A model generated the notes under the pieces. The model had not been told where the DNA came from, ran no database searches, and saw nothing but the letters and a program-made list of their open reading frames with translations. The position numbers and the translations under genes were made by a program. From positions 1 to 45,658 of the forward strand of contig DYJE01000037.1 of NCBI GenBank assembly GCA_020723285.1: a stretch of 45,658 nucleotides of DNA, given 5' to 3'. The stretch comes from Desulforapulum autotrophicum. Its GTDB lineage: Bacteria > Desulfobacterota > Desulfobacteria > Desulfobacterales > Desulfolunaceae. Every line of letters begins with the position of its first letter. The stretch's first letter is position 1. Below are positions 32,442-41,632 of this stretch, piece after piece.

Positions 32442-34058
32442 ATGATTCATTTCAACAACATATGCAAGCAGTACGGGCCCCAGATCCTTTTTGCCAACGC
32501 CAGCCTTCACATCCCCAGAGGAACATGCACCGGTCTCGTGGGACCCAACGGCGCGGGGAAAACCACGATTTTCAGACTGATCGTGGGGGAAGAGGAAGCG
32601 GACAAGGGTGACATCATCTTCGCAAAACAGGCGAAAATCGGCTATTTTTCGCAGGATGTCGGGGAAATGGCCGGACGCAGCGCGCTTTCCGAAGTGATGG
32701 CGGCGGCTGCGGATGTGGTGGCTCTCGGCGAAGACATGCGGGCCATGGAGGAAAAAATGGCCACGCCCATGGAGGACGACGCCATGGCCGAACTTCTGGA
32801 GCGATACGGAAACGCCGTGGAGGAGTTCGAGCACCGGGGCGGCTACGATCTGGAAAGCCGGGCTCAGGCGGTTCTCACCGGGCTGGGCATCGGCCCGGAC
32901 GACTTCGGACGTCCTGTGGAATCCTTCAGCGGCGGCTGGAAAATGCGTATCGCCCTGGCAAAAATCCTCACGGTCCAGCCCGATGTCCTCCTGCTGGACG
33001 AGCCCACCAACCATCTGGACGTGGAATCCATTGTCTGGCTGGAAAACTGGCTGGCCACGGAATTTAAAGGTTCCGTGCTCATGACCTGCCACGATCAGGA
33101 CTTCATGAACCGCCTGGCCACGCGCACCGTGGAGGTGGCCAACAAGACCACCACCCTTTATAATGGAAATTACGATTTCTATCTCCGCGAACGTGAAATC
33201 CGGCGGGAGCAGCTTCTGGCAAGCCACAGGCGGCAGCAGGACATGCTGGCCAAGGAGGAGGAATTCATCGCCCGGTTCGCGGCCAGAGCCTCCCATGCGG
33301 CCCAGGTCCAGTCACGGGTGAAAAAAATCGAAAAAATCGAGCGCATCGAAATTCCGCCTGAACAGAAGCGCATTGTCTTTGCCTTTGCCGAACCGCCCCG
33401 GTCCGGGGATGATGTCATCGGCCTGAAAAAAGTCGGCAAGACCTGGTCCCAGCCCGACGGACAGGAAAAATCCGTGTTCGGGGGCGTCAGCGGCATGGTC
33501 CGTCGTGGAGACAAGATCGCCGTTGTGGGCGTGAACGGGGCTGGAAAATCAACGTTTCTGAAGGTCCTGGCCGGAGAAACCGAGGCCACCAGCGGCCTTG
33601 TCAATGTGGGGGCCAATGTGAACACCGGGTATTTCAGCCAGCACGCCATGGACATCCTCGATCCCAAAAAAACCGTGTTCGAAACCGTTCAGGACGCCAT
33701 GCCCATGGCCAACATCGGTGTGGTTCGCAATCTCTGCGCCGCGTTCCTGTTCTCCGGTGATACAGTGGACAAGCGCATCGACATGCTGTCCGGCGGAGAA
33801 AAAAGCCGTGTGGTTCTGGCCACCCTTCTGGCCCGCCCCGTCAATCTCCTGATTCTGGACGAACCCACCAACCACCTGGACATCCTGGCCCGGGACGTGC
33901 TTCTCGACGCGTTGAAAAAATTCGCCGGAACCGTGGTGATCGTAAGTCATGACCGTCACTTTCTCAGGTGTCTTGTCAACCGCGTTTTCGCCATCGACCA
34001 CGGGGAGATGATCGTGTACGAAGGGGATTACGCCTATTACCGGAGCAAGACCGCATAG
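32442..34058 (+). CDS. ABC-F family ATPase (ribosome-associated type)
   Basis: About 538 residues with two ABC cassettes and no membrane region. First: Walker A GPNGAGKTT, signature FSGGWKMRIALAK, then LLLDEPTNHLD. Second: GVNGAGKST, LSGGEKSRVVLATLL, LILDEPTNHLD. The linker between them is Arg/Glu-rich and includes a SRVKKIEKIERIE helix. Size fits the YbiT group of translation factors. The start MIHFNNICKQYG is chosen because upstream in-frame sequence is not conserved in style. Confidence 0.93.
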   Translation: MIHFNNICKQYGPQILFANASLHIPRGTCTGLVGPNGAGKTTIFRLIVGEEEADKGDIIFAKQAKIGYFSQDVGEMAGRSALSEVMAAAADVVALGEDMRAMEEKMATPMEDDAMAELLERYGNAVEEFEHRGGYDLESRAQAVLTGLGIGPDDFGRPVESFSGGWKMRIALAKILTVQPDVLLLDEPTNHLDVESIVWLENWLATEFKGSVLMTCHDQDFMNRLATRTVEVANKTTTLYNGNYDFYLREREIRREQLLASHRRQQDMLAKEEEFIARFAARASHAAQVQSRVKKIEKIERIEIPPEQKRIVFAFAEPPRSGDDVIGLKKVGKTWSQPDGQEKSVFGGVSGMVRRGDKIAVVGVNGAGKSTFLKVLAGETEATSGLVNVGANVNTGYFSQHAMDILDPKKTVFETVQDAMPMANIGVVRNLCAAFLFSGDTVDKRIDMLSGGEKSRVVLATLLARPVNLLILDEPTNHLDILARDVLLDALKKFAGTVVIVSHDRHFLRCLVNRVFAIDHGEMIVYEGDYAYYRSKTA

Positions 34059-34667
34059 GGATGAATCGCTGTTAAAACAGCCTATTGGACGGACGTTATT
34101 TTTTTGTTGAAAAAACCGGACGCTTTCTTTATAGTGTTACACAACATGAACCGCTAACTACATACACAAACAGCGTTTCATGCAACTCCCCCGCGACATC
34201 ATGCTGATGAACGGTTGATCTGGTTGACCACTTTACACCGGAGATGGAGACCTGTTTTCCATATCCGCCCCTTCACCGACCAACTCCCGGCCCGTTCACC
34301 GACTGTCCGCCCGAGGACGCGTCAGCATCGAACATTGATGGCGTCGTAAAAAGTCCCATATGCGGCGTAATAGTGTTTGGCCAGACACTCGACATACTAT
34401 ATGTATGCCTTCGCGCCTGGCCAAACACTATGCCTTGCCTCTGGGCCTTTTTCCATAGCCATCGGGCGACTTTTTACGAGTCCATCAACATTGAAATCTG
34501 TTTCCTGATGATCGTTACGACAGACTTTAGACCTGCTTTTTTATGAAGGTCTTGCAACCAGGCTTCCTTTCGGCCCGAAAGGTTCGGGCCGTGTTATTCG
34601 TATTCTCGATCAACCATCAAAAAGGGTCCGCACCCGGACCGAAGTGACACACAAAGGAGGAGAGACG
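34059..34667 (+). other. 600-base intergenic region with a promoter candidate, MITE and hairpins
   Basis: No gene was seen. Contents in order: a palindrome GCTGTT-AA-AACAGC just after the ABC-F gene; a promoter candidate at 34107-34135 (TTGAAA, 17 bases, TATAGT); the MITE listed separately; and a hairpin at 34571-34591 (CGGCCCG / CGGGCCG, 7-base loop). If the promoter drives the lipoprotein gene, its leader is about 530 bases and contains the MITE. Confidence 0.5.
34337..34486. mobile_element. MITE-like element with terminal inverted repeats and 6-bp target duplication
   Basis: About 150 bases. The left end GATGGCGTCGTAAAAAGTC and the right end, read in reverse complement, GATGGACTCGTAAAAAGTC, match at 17 of 19 bases. 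Both sides are flanked by AACATT (34331-34336 and 34487-34492), a likely target duplication. An internal inverted repeat is TAGTGTTTGGCCAG / CTGGCCAAACACTA. No transposase, so it would need one in trans. Confidence 0.85.
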
Positions 34668-35360
34668 ATGAAACGTTTTAAACATGTGATGTGGTTAATT
34701 TTTCCCGCGGTAATGATGCTGTCCACAGGATGCAGCATGGACTTCAACAACCCCAAAGCCAACGAGTACAACGTTCAGATCATCGGCGATTCGATTTTCG
34801 ATTTATCCGGGGACATTCAGAAATATTTAAAAACGCTGTCAGGAAAAACCTACAAGGACCGTTCGGTGAGCGGTGAAAAAATCGCCGGTATCATCAGCCA
34901 GTACGATAGGGCCATCAGCGGAACACCGACCTTGAAGACGGTGATCGCCGACGGCGGCGGCAACGACATTCTCCAGGGCAGTGCAGACTGCGATTCCGAC
35001 CCGCTGACCGCCGGTTGCGTCGATGTCATCGACTATGTGGCGGACAAGATGGAAGTACTCCTGGATGACATGTACAGCGACGGGGTGGTGGACTGCGTCT
35101 GGCTGGGTTACTACTACCTGACCAACGACGAAATCGAGAAAAACGAGGCCCTGGACTACGCCTACACCCTGTATCCCGCGGTTTTCGATGACACCCGGAT
35201 GAACCTGTACGGCGCAGGCGGCGCGTACCTCATCGACCCCAGGCCCGACATCGTGGCCAGTCAGGTGAAGTCCGACGGCATCCATCCCACCGCGTCAGGA
35301 TCCCAGGAACTGGCCAACATGATCTGGGCTGAAATGGTGGCGCAGAACATGTACAGGTGA
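34668..35360 (+). CDS. SGNH/GDSL-type hydrolase lipoprotein
   Basis: 230 residues from MKRFKH, preceded by an AAAGGAGGAGAG ribosome site. A lipoprotein signal ends in LSTGC (Cys22). SGNH residues are GDSI (Ser42), GGGND (Asn99) and SDGIHPT (Asp203, His206). Expected to hydrolyse an ester in the envelope; the substrate is unknown. Alone, followed by a likely terminator. Confidence 0.88.
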   Translation: MKRFKHVMWLIFPAVMMLSTGCSMDFNNPKANEYNVQIIGDSIFDLSGDIQKYLKTLSGKTYKDRSVSGEKIAGIISQYDRAISGTPTLKTVIADGGGNDILQGSADCDSDPLTAGCVDVIDYVADKMEVLLDDMYSDGVVDCVWLGYYYLTNDEIEKNEALDYAYTLYPAVFDDTRMNLYGAGGAYLIDPRPDIVASQVKSDGIHPTASGSQELANMIWAEMVAQNMYR

Positions 35361-35430
35361 CATCCCCCTGAAACCTGTATGTTATAAACCTGTTTCACCT
35401 CTGTGCGGGGGCAAAGGGGAAAACAGGGAT

Positions 35431-35484
35431 AAGCAAGGCAGGAGGGCACGCGGGTGATCCGCGGGTTCTCTTGCTTTGCCTTTT
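35431..35484 (+). terminator. Nested hairpin after the SGNH gene
   Basis: An outer stem AAGCAAG / CTTGCTT encloses an inner CGCGG / CCGCG hairpin, followed by TGCCTTTT. It lies about 70 bases after the stop codon. Likely a terminator, but the T run is short. Confidence 0.5.
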
Positions 35485-35568
35485 GAGGGCAGGCGTTGTA
35501 TTCTGGCGTGGACATGTCGCGGTTGTCAGAATAGCATTCTGCGGTCGGATTCTTTAACACCGAACAGA

Positions 35569-35615
35569 CAACATCGAATGGATAATGGGTTGCGGGATCA
35601 TCCTTTTTCGCATGA
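35569..35615 (+). repeat. Left copy of a dispersed inverted repeat
   Basis: AACATCGAATGG, then ATGGGTTGCGGGATCA. An inverted, slightly diverged copy lies at about 36362-36412. The two copies flank the unknown gene at 35640-36263. Confidence 0.65.
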
Positions 35616-35639
35616 ATGGAAATACCCGTCCGAGGTCTC

Positions 35640-36263
35640 ATGAAGCACAAAACACTTATGATCTGTGCATTTTCAGCGGTTCTGTTAGGCGCTACGGTAT
35701 CCTATTATCTTTATTCCAGGAGCTCAGGGTCGGAAACCGTATCGTCTTACGAGCCAGTTCCCCAGGTTCTTGAAGGTGCCGTGTCTAAGAATCCCCCCCC
35801 CCGTGCAGCACGGAAAAAAACGATAAACGATCCGGTGGGCCGCCCATCCGGGAGCCCCGAATCTCCTGCCACCGTCGATGATATCAGACAGCAGATCTAC
35901 CAGAGCCGGATCGAGTACACCGACGACCTGGATCTTCTGGATGACATGGTCCAGCCCAGCGCGGCGGAACCCCGGAATTTATGGAACGGAAACTGGGTCA
36001 GCGCCGACGACTGGAAACGATACGACGACACCCTCAAAATCGAAAAAGACAGCCAGGGGCTGTACAGGCTGATTCCTGAAAACGACAACCCCAGGTCCTA
36101 CACCTACGACGCGGAAAAAAAAGAATTTGTCTTTGAAACAAATTATTACGGGAAAACCCTCACCACCCGCGCCCGGTTTCTCACGGACAGCGTGATGGTC
36201 CTCACCCGGATCAGCGGCGACAAAGCCATTCTGGACATCTACCGCAGGGATGAAACACCGTGA
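35640..36263 (+). CDS. Unknown membrane-anchored or exported protein
   Basis: 207 residues from MKHKTL. One N-terminal hydrophobic segment (ICAFSAVLLGATVSYYLY) acts as a signal or anchor, with no lipobox Cys. A Pro/Ala-rich low-complexity linker follows, then a domain with IRQQIYQSRIEYTDDLDLL and a C-terminal beta-rich part (SYTYDAEKKEFVFETNYYGK). I do not recognise the family. The gene contains a run of 10 C (35793-35802) near the linker, which could slip and shift the frame. It is flanked by inverted repeats. Confidence 0.7.
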   Translation: MKHKTLMICAFSAVLLGATVSYYLYSRSSGSETVSSYEPVPQVLEGAVSKNPPPRAARKKTINDPVGRPSGSPESPATVDDIRQQIYQSRIEYTDDLDLLDDMVQPSAAEPRNLWNGNWVSADDWKRYDDTLKIEKDSQGLYRLIPENDNPRSYTYDAEKKEFVFETNYYGKTLTTRARFLTDSVMVLTRISGDKAILDIYRRDETP

Positions 36264-36280
36264 TGGCCATGAAAATCGTT

Positions 36281-36428
36281 GAACATTGAACATCGAACGC
36301 CCAACATCCAACATCGAATAAAGGTTAACTCCATTTTAAAACATGAATGTGCAGAATCTGTTCTATCCATGCCGAAATGGTGATCCTGCAACCCATTCAC
36401 CATTCGATGTTCAGTGTTCGATGTTCAA
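36281..36428. repeat. GAACATCGAACGCCCAACATC-type repeats, direct and inverted
   Basis: Repeats GAACATTGAACATCGAACG and CCAACATCCAACATCGAA at 36281-36316; an inverted run (TTCGATGTTCAGTGTTCGATG) at 36404-36427; and the inverted partner of the 35569 copy at about 36362-36412. A very similar stretch occurs at 45555-45582. They lie between two convergent genes and show no coding. Confidence 0.7.
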
Positions 36429-36458
36429 AACCATGCGTCACGGAAACATGGTCCTGCC

Positions 36459-37241
36459 TCACCGGGTAATGCGCCCTTCCACCCGGACACGGATCTCCGG
36501 CCGTTCGGGACAGTCGGTGGCCACATACAGGGTGTCGCGGTATATGCCCGGTTTTTTGAGGGTGTTTTTCACATGCACAAGGTATCCCTTCTGTCCCCCT
36601 TTTTCTTCATCCTTCACCGTGTAGACGATATGAAGCCCTTTCCTCGCCTTGACGCCTTTCACGGTAAACGGATGATTTTTTTCAGGAACGATGAAGCTGG
36701 ACCCTTCCAGAACGTCATGAAATGAACCCGACAGCACGATCTTGAACTGAGAAAGCGAGGCCAGCTTGTTCACATCCATTGAAATTCCGATGCTTAAATC
36801 CGGCTGCGCGGGGTCCTGAGTCACGGCGGTGATCCGCCCCTTCACCGTTTTTCCCCCGAATTTGTCCGTGGGAATGACGACGCTGATCCGTCCTGTTTCC
36901 CCCGGCGCGATTTCCTTTGTGTATCCGGTTAAAATGACTCCGCAGCAGCTTTTCACCGACGAGAAAGACACCGGGGTTTTATAAGTGTTCCGGATCAGAA
37001 AATAATGCTCTACCATATCCCCCTGTAGCGCGGGCTCAAGGCGGAAGGTCCCGCCGTTCACCAGATCCACCGGCGTCACACCCGCCGGTTTTTTTTCGGC
37101 GGCACCGGTGTAAAACCCGCCCTGGGTTGCTGATTCTTCCGCCTTTTTCCCTGTATTCCGGCCAGAATCCATGGAAAGGGCCAGAGCCGTGACCACGGCA
37201 AGGCACAGGATACCGCCGGTTACCAACACGTTGAGTTTCAT
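36459..37241 (-). CDS. DUF1573-type exported protein
   Basis: 260 residues. An N-terminal hydrophobic signal anchor (VLVTGGILCLAVVTALALS) precedes a beta-rich Ig-like domain (FRLEPALQGDMVEHYFLIRN, then SSVKSCCGVILTGYTKEIAPGETG), where the CC matches the Cys-Gly-Cys region of DUF1573. The C-terminal half resembles a second such domain. Function unknown; probably envelope-localised. Divergent from ftsY. Confidence 0.7.
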   Translation of the reverse strand: MKLNVLVTGGILCLAVVTALALSMDSGRNTGKKAEESATQGGFYTGAAEKKPAGVTPVDLVNGGTFRLEPALQGDMVEHYFLIRNTYKTPVSFSSVKSCCGVILTGYTKEIAPGETGRISVVIPTDKFGGKTVKGRITAVTQDPAQPDLSIGISMDVNKLASLSQFKIVLSGSFHDVLEGSSFIVPEKNHPFTVKGVKARKGLHIVYTVKDEEKGGQKGYLVHVKNTLKKPGIYRDTLYVATDCPERPEIRVRVEGRITR

Positions 37242-37432
37242 GGTTCCCCCCGTTTCACCCGTTGTGGAATATCTGACTAAACCCCTATCTTTTCAATCAA
37301 TTCTTTGTTGACTATTCCCATGGTCTGGAATAATTTCTTGTGGTTTTGTTTGTAATTATTAGGTGCGGCCTGTTTGATAATACAGGGTGTTTGTCATTCA
37401 AATCAATCATTAACACGATCACAAGGTCAATT

Positions 37433-38719
37433 ATGAATCTGCATATCCTCTTTTCCCTTTTTTTCCAGACAAGAACCCCGAGCGCGGAGCTTCCGGCGTT
37501 TTTCCGCCGGATTTTCGAGCTGACCGATCCCTGGCTCGTCCGCATCGAGGCACTCACCGGGCTTGAACGCAGTGTGACAGCCTGGATCTTTCCCTTGTCC
37601 GCCGTGTTTCTCATCGCCATCGCTCTTCTTCTTGCCGCCACCCTTGTCCGGTCCGCCCGGCGGAAACTTTCAGGCGGTGTTAAGATCGTTGAACCCCTTG
37701 AAAAGATATCCGCGGAAACGGAAGTGGAAGCTTGCGAAGAGGTAAAGACCGAGGCTCAGCCCTTAACGGCTGACGAAACACCCGCGACGCACACAGCGCC
37801 GGTCGAGGAGCCGAAACCCGCTGGAATCCTTCGGAGCATCCGGAGCGGTCTTGAAAAAACACGAAAAGCGCTGACGGAAAAAATGGACCACCTGTTTTCC
37901 GGGGGCGGACAGCTGGATGACGAAAAACTGGAAGACCTTGAAGAAATGCTGATCACGGCGGACGTGGGCGTCGAGACCTCCATGAACCTCATCGAATCCC
38001 TCAAAGACCGCCGTTCTGAAATTGGTGGGTCCGAAGATCTTAAAAGGATCATCCGGGAAGAAATTTTCCGCATCGTCGACGTGAAAAACACGGAGGCAAA
38101 GACCCAGGAGAAACCCAGGGTCATCATGGTGATCGGCGTCAACGGCGTGGGCAAGACCACCACCATCGGAAAGCTTTCGGCCCGTTTTGTCAGGGAAGGG
38201 AAAAAAGTGCTGATCGTGGCCGCCGACACGTTCAGGGCTGCGGCCTCGGAACAGCTGGCCGTGTGGGCGGAGCGCTGCGGCGCGGACATCGTGCGCCACA
38301 AGGACAACTCCGATCCGGCCTCCGTAGCCTTCGACGGCATGGAAGCCGCTGTTTCAAGGGCTGTTGACATCGTGATGATCGATACGGCGGGGCGTCTCCA
38401 CACCAAGAAAAACCTCATGGAAGAGCTGAAAAAAATCCAGCGTATCGTCTCGTCGAAAATTCCCGGCGCTCCCCACGAAACCCTGATGGTGCTGGATGCC
38501 ACCACCGGCCAGAACGCCCTTCAGCAGGCCAAGCTGTTCAACGAGGCCATAGGGGTAACAAACATCGCGTTGACCAAGCTGGACGGCACGGCCAAGGGCG
38601 GCATTGTCATCGGCATCAGCCACAGCCTGGGCATTCCCATTTCCTACATCGGCGTGGGCGAGCAGATCGACGACCTCAAGGATTTCGAAGCCCGCGAATT
38701 CGCCGACGCCCTGGTCTGA
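37433..38719 (+). CDS. ftsY: Signal recognition particle receptor FtsY
   Basis: About 428 residues from MNLHIL. The SRP GTPase NG domain is complete: GVNGVGKTTT at about 235-244, VAADTFRAAASEQL, IDTAGRLHTK and TKLDGTAKGG. It receives SRP-ribosome complexes at the inner membrane. Before it lies an acidic linker (about 85-130) and a hydrophobic segment at about 49-72, so this FtsY appears to have a true membrane anchor, a feature known in some groups but absent from E. coli FtsY. Confidence 0.95.
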   Translation: MNLHILFSLFFQTRTPSAELPAFFRRIFELTDPWLVRIEALTGLERSVTAWIFPLSAVFLIAIALLLAATLVRSARRKLSGGVKIVEPLEKISAETEVEACEEVKTEAQPLTADETPATHTAPVEEPKPAGILRSIRSGLEKTRKALTEKMDHLFSGGGQLDDEKLEDLEEMLITADVGVETSMNLIESLKDRRSEIGGSEDLKRIIREEIFRIVDVKNTEAKTQEKPRVIMVIGVNGVGKTTTIGKLSARFVREGKKVLIVAADTFRAAASEQLAVWAERCGADIVRHKDNSDPASVAFDGMEAAVSRAVDIVMIDTAGRLHTKKNLMEELKKIQRIVSSKIPGAPHETLMVLDATTGQNALQQAKLFNEAIGVTNIALTKLDGTAKGGIVIGISHSLGIPISYIGVGEQIDDLKDFEAREFADALV

Positions 38720-38750
38720 TCAAAAGGACAGGTGTGTCTCTGCAAAAATT

Positions 38751-38785
38751 AAACGGGCGTCATCGATGAATGACGCCCGTTTTTT
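38751..38785. terminator. Strong bidirectional terminator between ftsY and the feo operon
   Basis: An 11-bp perfect stem ACGGGCGTCAT / ATGACGCCCGT with a 6-base loop, A run before and T run after. It ends ftsY from the left and the feo operon from the right. Confidence 0.92.
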
Positions 38786-38789
38786 ATTA

Positions 38790-38978
38790 TTATTCCGCCG
38801 ACCGCTGGCCGCAGCCGGGTCCCGGCGTCAGAAGGCCGCTTTTATTCTCTGCGGCCGCGCAGGAACCGCAGCCTCCCGGGCAACCCCCGTTTTCAGCGGG
38901 TTTCAGTTTTTTCAGAAACCGCCGGATCATCACAACCGCCGCGGCGGCGACGATGATTCCAACAAGCACACGATCCAT
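38790..38978 (-). CDS. FeoB-associated Cys-rich membrane protein
   Basis: 62 residues. One N-terminal membrane helix (VLVGIIVAAAAVVMI) and a Cys-rich tail with CPGGCGSC and a later GCG, the pattern of the FeoB_associated family. Role in ferrous iron uptake is not settled. It follows feoB by 28 bases in the same operon. Confidence 0.88.
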   Translation of the reverse strand: MDRVLVGIIVAAAAVVMIRRFLKKLKPAENGGCPGGCGSCAAAENKSGLLTPGPGCGQRSAE

Positions 38979-39006
38979 ATTTCCCTCCTATCATCAGACC
39001 TGTCCG

Positions 39007-41172
39007 TCAGAAACCCAAGAGGCGTCCGCCCTGATACACCAGGACGGAAATCAGAAACGCCGCAACCGTGTTGAACGCCATGGAAAACGCCCCCCATTTC
39101 CAGGACCCCGACTCTTTGACGATGCACACCACCGTGACAAAGCAGGGTGCGTAAAAAATGGTGAAAACGATCAGGCTGAGGGCTGTGAGCGGACTCCAGC
39201 CGGGATTGGCAGCCAGGGCTTCCTTGAGGGAACCGGAGTCTTCCGCGTCCACCTCACCCATGGAATAGGCCGTGCCCAGTGTGGACACAATAACTTCCTT
39301 GGCGGCGAACCCGCCCACCAGAGCGATGTTGGTGCGCCAGTCGAAACCGGCCAGGGACGACAATCCTTCCATGGCGGAACCGATACGCCCTGCCGCCGAG
39401 TGCCGGAGTGCCGCTTCACCTTCCTCGGCGTCCACTTTGGCCAGGGCTTCGGCGGCGCTGTCCTTGTCCGTGACCGTGGCCTCGATATGGGCTTTGCGGG
39501 CTTCAAACCCTTGGCTGACATCCGAAGGAAGTTCGGGGAAGGTCATCATGGCCCACAGAAGGATGGAAATGCCGAGAATGGTGGTTCCCGCTTTTTTCAC
39601 ATACTGGAACGTCCGTTCGAAGGTGTGGATCAGGAGACCCTTGAACGTGGGAAGCCGGTAGGGCGGAAGTTCCATGACAAAGGGTGTGGCCTCGCCCCGG
39701 ATCAGGGTGACCCTTAAAAGTTTGGCGGCAAGAAGGGCACCCACCCAGGAGATCACGGTGATGGTCATCATCATGCCCGCCTCGTTTTTTGAAAAAAAAG
39801 CCCCCACCAGCAAGGCGAACACCGGAAGTTTGGCCCCGCAGTTCATGAACGGAACGGTCAGAAGGGTGGCCAGCCTTTCCTTGGGAGATCTCAGCGTCCG
39901 GCTGGCCATGACGCCGGGAACGGCGCAGCCGCCCGCGATACCGCCGGAAACGATGAACGCCATCACCGAACTGCCGTGAAGCCCGAAAACCCGGAACACC
40001 CGGTCCAGCATGAACGCCACCCGCGCCAGATAGCCCGAATCCTCAAGGATGGAAATGCCGAAAAACATGAACATGATCAGCGGCGCGAAACCCAGAACGC
40101 CTCCCACGCCGTCGATGATCCCGGATATCACCAGGGATTTCAGGAGGGAGTCGGCCATGTGGGCGTCCGCCGAGGCTCCCAGCCAGGCGATGGCGTTTTC
40201 CAGCCAGGCCACCGGAGCTTCGCTGAACGTGAACGTGAAGGCGTAAAGCCCGAACAGCACCGCCGCCATGATCAGCGGCCCGGCCAGCCGGTTCACCAGA
40301 ACCTTGTCGATGCGGTCGGACAGGTAAAGCCGGTTTTCGTCGTAGCGGTGGGCGAGAACCCCCTGTTTCATGATGGAGCTGATGTACCCGTAACGGTAGT
40401 CGGCGATCATGGCTTCAGGGTAGGTGTCCAGCGTCTTTTTCAAATGATCGGTGACTGTGTCCCTGATCGTGACGAGACTTTCGTAAAGTCCGCTGTCTGC
40501 GGTTTTGACTTCAGCCATGATCTTCCGGTCGTTTTCAAGAAACTTCAGGGCCAGCCATCGGGCATCGTACACCCCGGACAATGATTTGACCTTGATGATC
40601 ATGGATTCCATCTGGTTAAGGGCCGAATCCAGGTCCTCGCCGTAGGATAAACGCAAGGGCTTCTTTTCAACGGACGGTCTGGCGGCGGCCACGGTCTTCA
40701 TCAGCTCGTCCTTGCCTTTTCCGCTCCGGGCCACAGTGGGGATCACCGGCACGCCCAAAAGGTCGGCCAGTCGGTCCACCCGGATGTCGATGCCCCTTGT
40801 TTTCGCCACGTCCATCATGTTGAGTGCGATCAGCACCGGAACACCCATTTCCATGAACTGGACCGTCAGGTACAGGTGGCGTTCCAGGTTGGAGGCGTCC
40901 ACGATGTTCACCACCATCTGCGGCTGTTCCCGGACGAGAAAATCACGGGCGGCCACTTCTTCCGGTGAATAGGCTGTAAGGGAATAGGTGCCGGGAAGAT
41001 CCACCACCGTCAGTTTCAGGTCGCCGTTCACCCAGGTTCCGCTTTTCTTTTCCACCGTGACGCCTGGGTAGTTGCCCACATGCTGACGTGCGCCGGTGAG
41101 GGCGTTGAACAAGGTCGTTTTTCCCGCGTTGGGGTTGCCCGCAAGGGCGATGGTTGCGCTCATGGCTGTCAT
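39007..41172 (-). CDS. feoB: Ferrous iron transport protein B
   Basis: 721 residues. The N-terminal G domain has GNPNAGKTT at about 12-20, [15 protein letters not shown] and LNMMDVAK, then the GDI-like helical part and a polytopic membrane domain with two Gate motifs (for example [13 protein letters not shown]). Imports Fe2+. The ATG overlaps the feoA stop as ATGA, showing translational coupling. Confidence 0.95.
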   Translation of the reverse strand: MTAMSATIALAGNPNAGKTTLFNALTGARQHVGNYPGVTVEKKSGTWVNGDLKLTVVDLPGTYSLTAYSPEEVAARDFLVREQPQMVVNIVDASNLERHLYLTVQFMEMGVPVLIALNMMDVAKTRGIDIRVDRLADLLGVPVIPTVARSGKGKDELMKTVAAARPSVEKKPLRLSYGEDLDSALNQMESMIIKVKSLSGVYDARWLALKFLENDRKIMAEVKTADSGLYESLVTIRDTVTDHLKKTLDTYPEAMIADYRYGYISSIMKQGVLAHRYDENRLYLSDRIDKVLVNRLAGPLIMAAVLFGLYAFTFTFSEAPVAWLENAIAWLGASADAHMADSLLKSLVISGIIDGVGGVLGFAPLIMFMFFGISILEDSGYLARVAFMLDRVFRVFGLHGSSVMAFIVSGGIAGGCAVPGVMASRTLRSPKERLATLLTVPFMNCGAKLPVFALLVGAFFSKNEAGMMMTITVISWVGALLAAKLLRVTLIRGEATPFVMELPPYRLPTFKGLLIHTFERTFQYVKKAGTTILGISILLWAMMTFPELPSDVSQGFEARKAHIEATVTDKDSAAEALAKVDAEEGEAALRHSAAGRIGSAMEGLSSLAGFDWRTNIALVGGFAAKEVIVSTLGTAYSMGEVDAEDSGSLKEALAANPGWSPLTALSLIVFTIFYAPCFVTVVCIVKESGSWKWGAFSMAFNTVAAFLISVLVYQGGRLLGF

Positions 41173-41402
41173 TTGACCTCCACGCTGATGAAATCGGCTT
41201 CGTTGTTCCGGAGCGTCAGGGTGAACCCCTTGATACGAATGGCCACCGGATCGTAGAGCGGTGCCCGTCCCTGGATGGTGACTTCCGCCCCCCGTATCAG
41301 GCCCATGTCCCGGATTCTCCGGCCCATTTCGCCGTCTGCCTTCACCGCCGTGATCTGGCCGCGCTGCCCCACACTCATGTTTCTCATACTGATTGTTGTC
41401 AT
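41169..41402 (-). CDS. feoA: Ferrous iron transport protein A
   Basis: 77 residues, an SH3-like FeoA domain ([38 protein letters not shown]). Supports FeoB. Preceded by a GAGAGGGG ribosome site. First gene of the feo operon, with a palindrome about 35 bases upstream of its start. Confidence 0.94.
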   Translation of the reverse strand: MTTISMRNMSVGQRGQITAVKADGEMGRRIRDMGLIRGAEVTIQGRAPLYDPVAIRIKGFTLTLRNNEADFISVEVK

Positions 41403-41436
41403 ATACCCCTCTCGCTTTGTTTTGTATTATCGATTA

Positions 41437-41453
41437 ATTTAGGTATACCTTAT
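41437..41453. promoter_or_regulatory. Possible iron-dependent operator upstream of feoA
   Basis: ATTTAGGTATACCTTAT: a perfect 10-base core AGGTATACCT inside a near-palindrome TTAGG...CCTTA. It resembles TTAGG-type DtxR/IdeR operators more than a classic Fur box. Its place in the feoA leader supports iron control, but the regulator is not in the window. Confidence 0.55.
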
Positions 41454-41632
41454 TTTATTTTGAGTCAATACAAATATTGGGCTATCAAATTTTCATTAGA
41501 CACTTTTTGTGCTATCTGTAATACCATTCTTAATCTCGGCGGTTTCCGGCTGTCATTGGGTCATGATCCATGGTATGAATTCGGATAGCGTCACATGAAT
41601 ACAACTAAAAAACCTTATCTGATGAAGGCCCC

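Noticed and set aside
34244-34546. A 100-residue open frame in the region before the SGNH gene.
   Set aside because: It runs straight through the MITE and its inverted repeats, has no ribosome site and no family-like sequence.
36281-36428. A CRISPR array.
   Set aside because: The repeats are short, degenerate, directly adjacent and in both directions, with no regular spacers and no cas genes.
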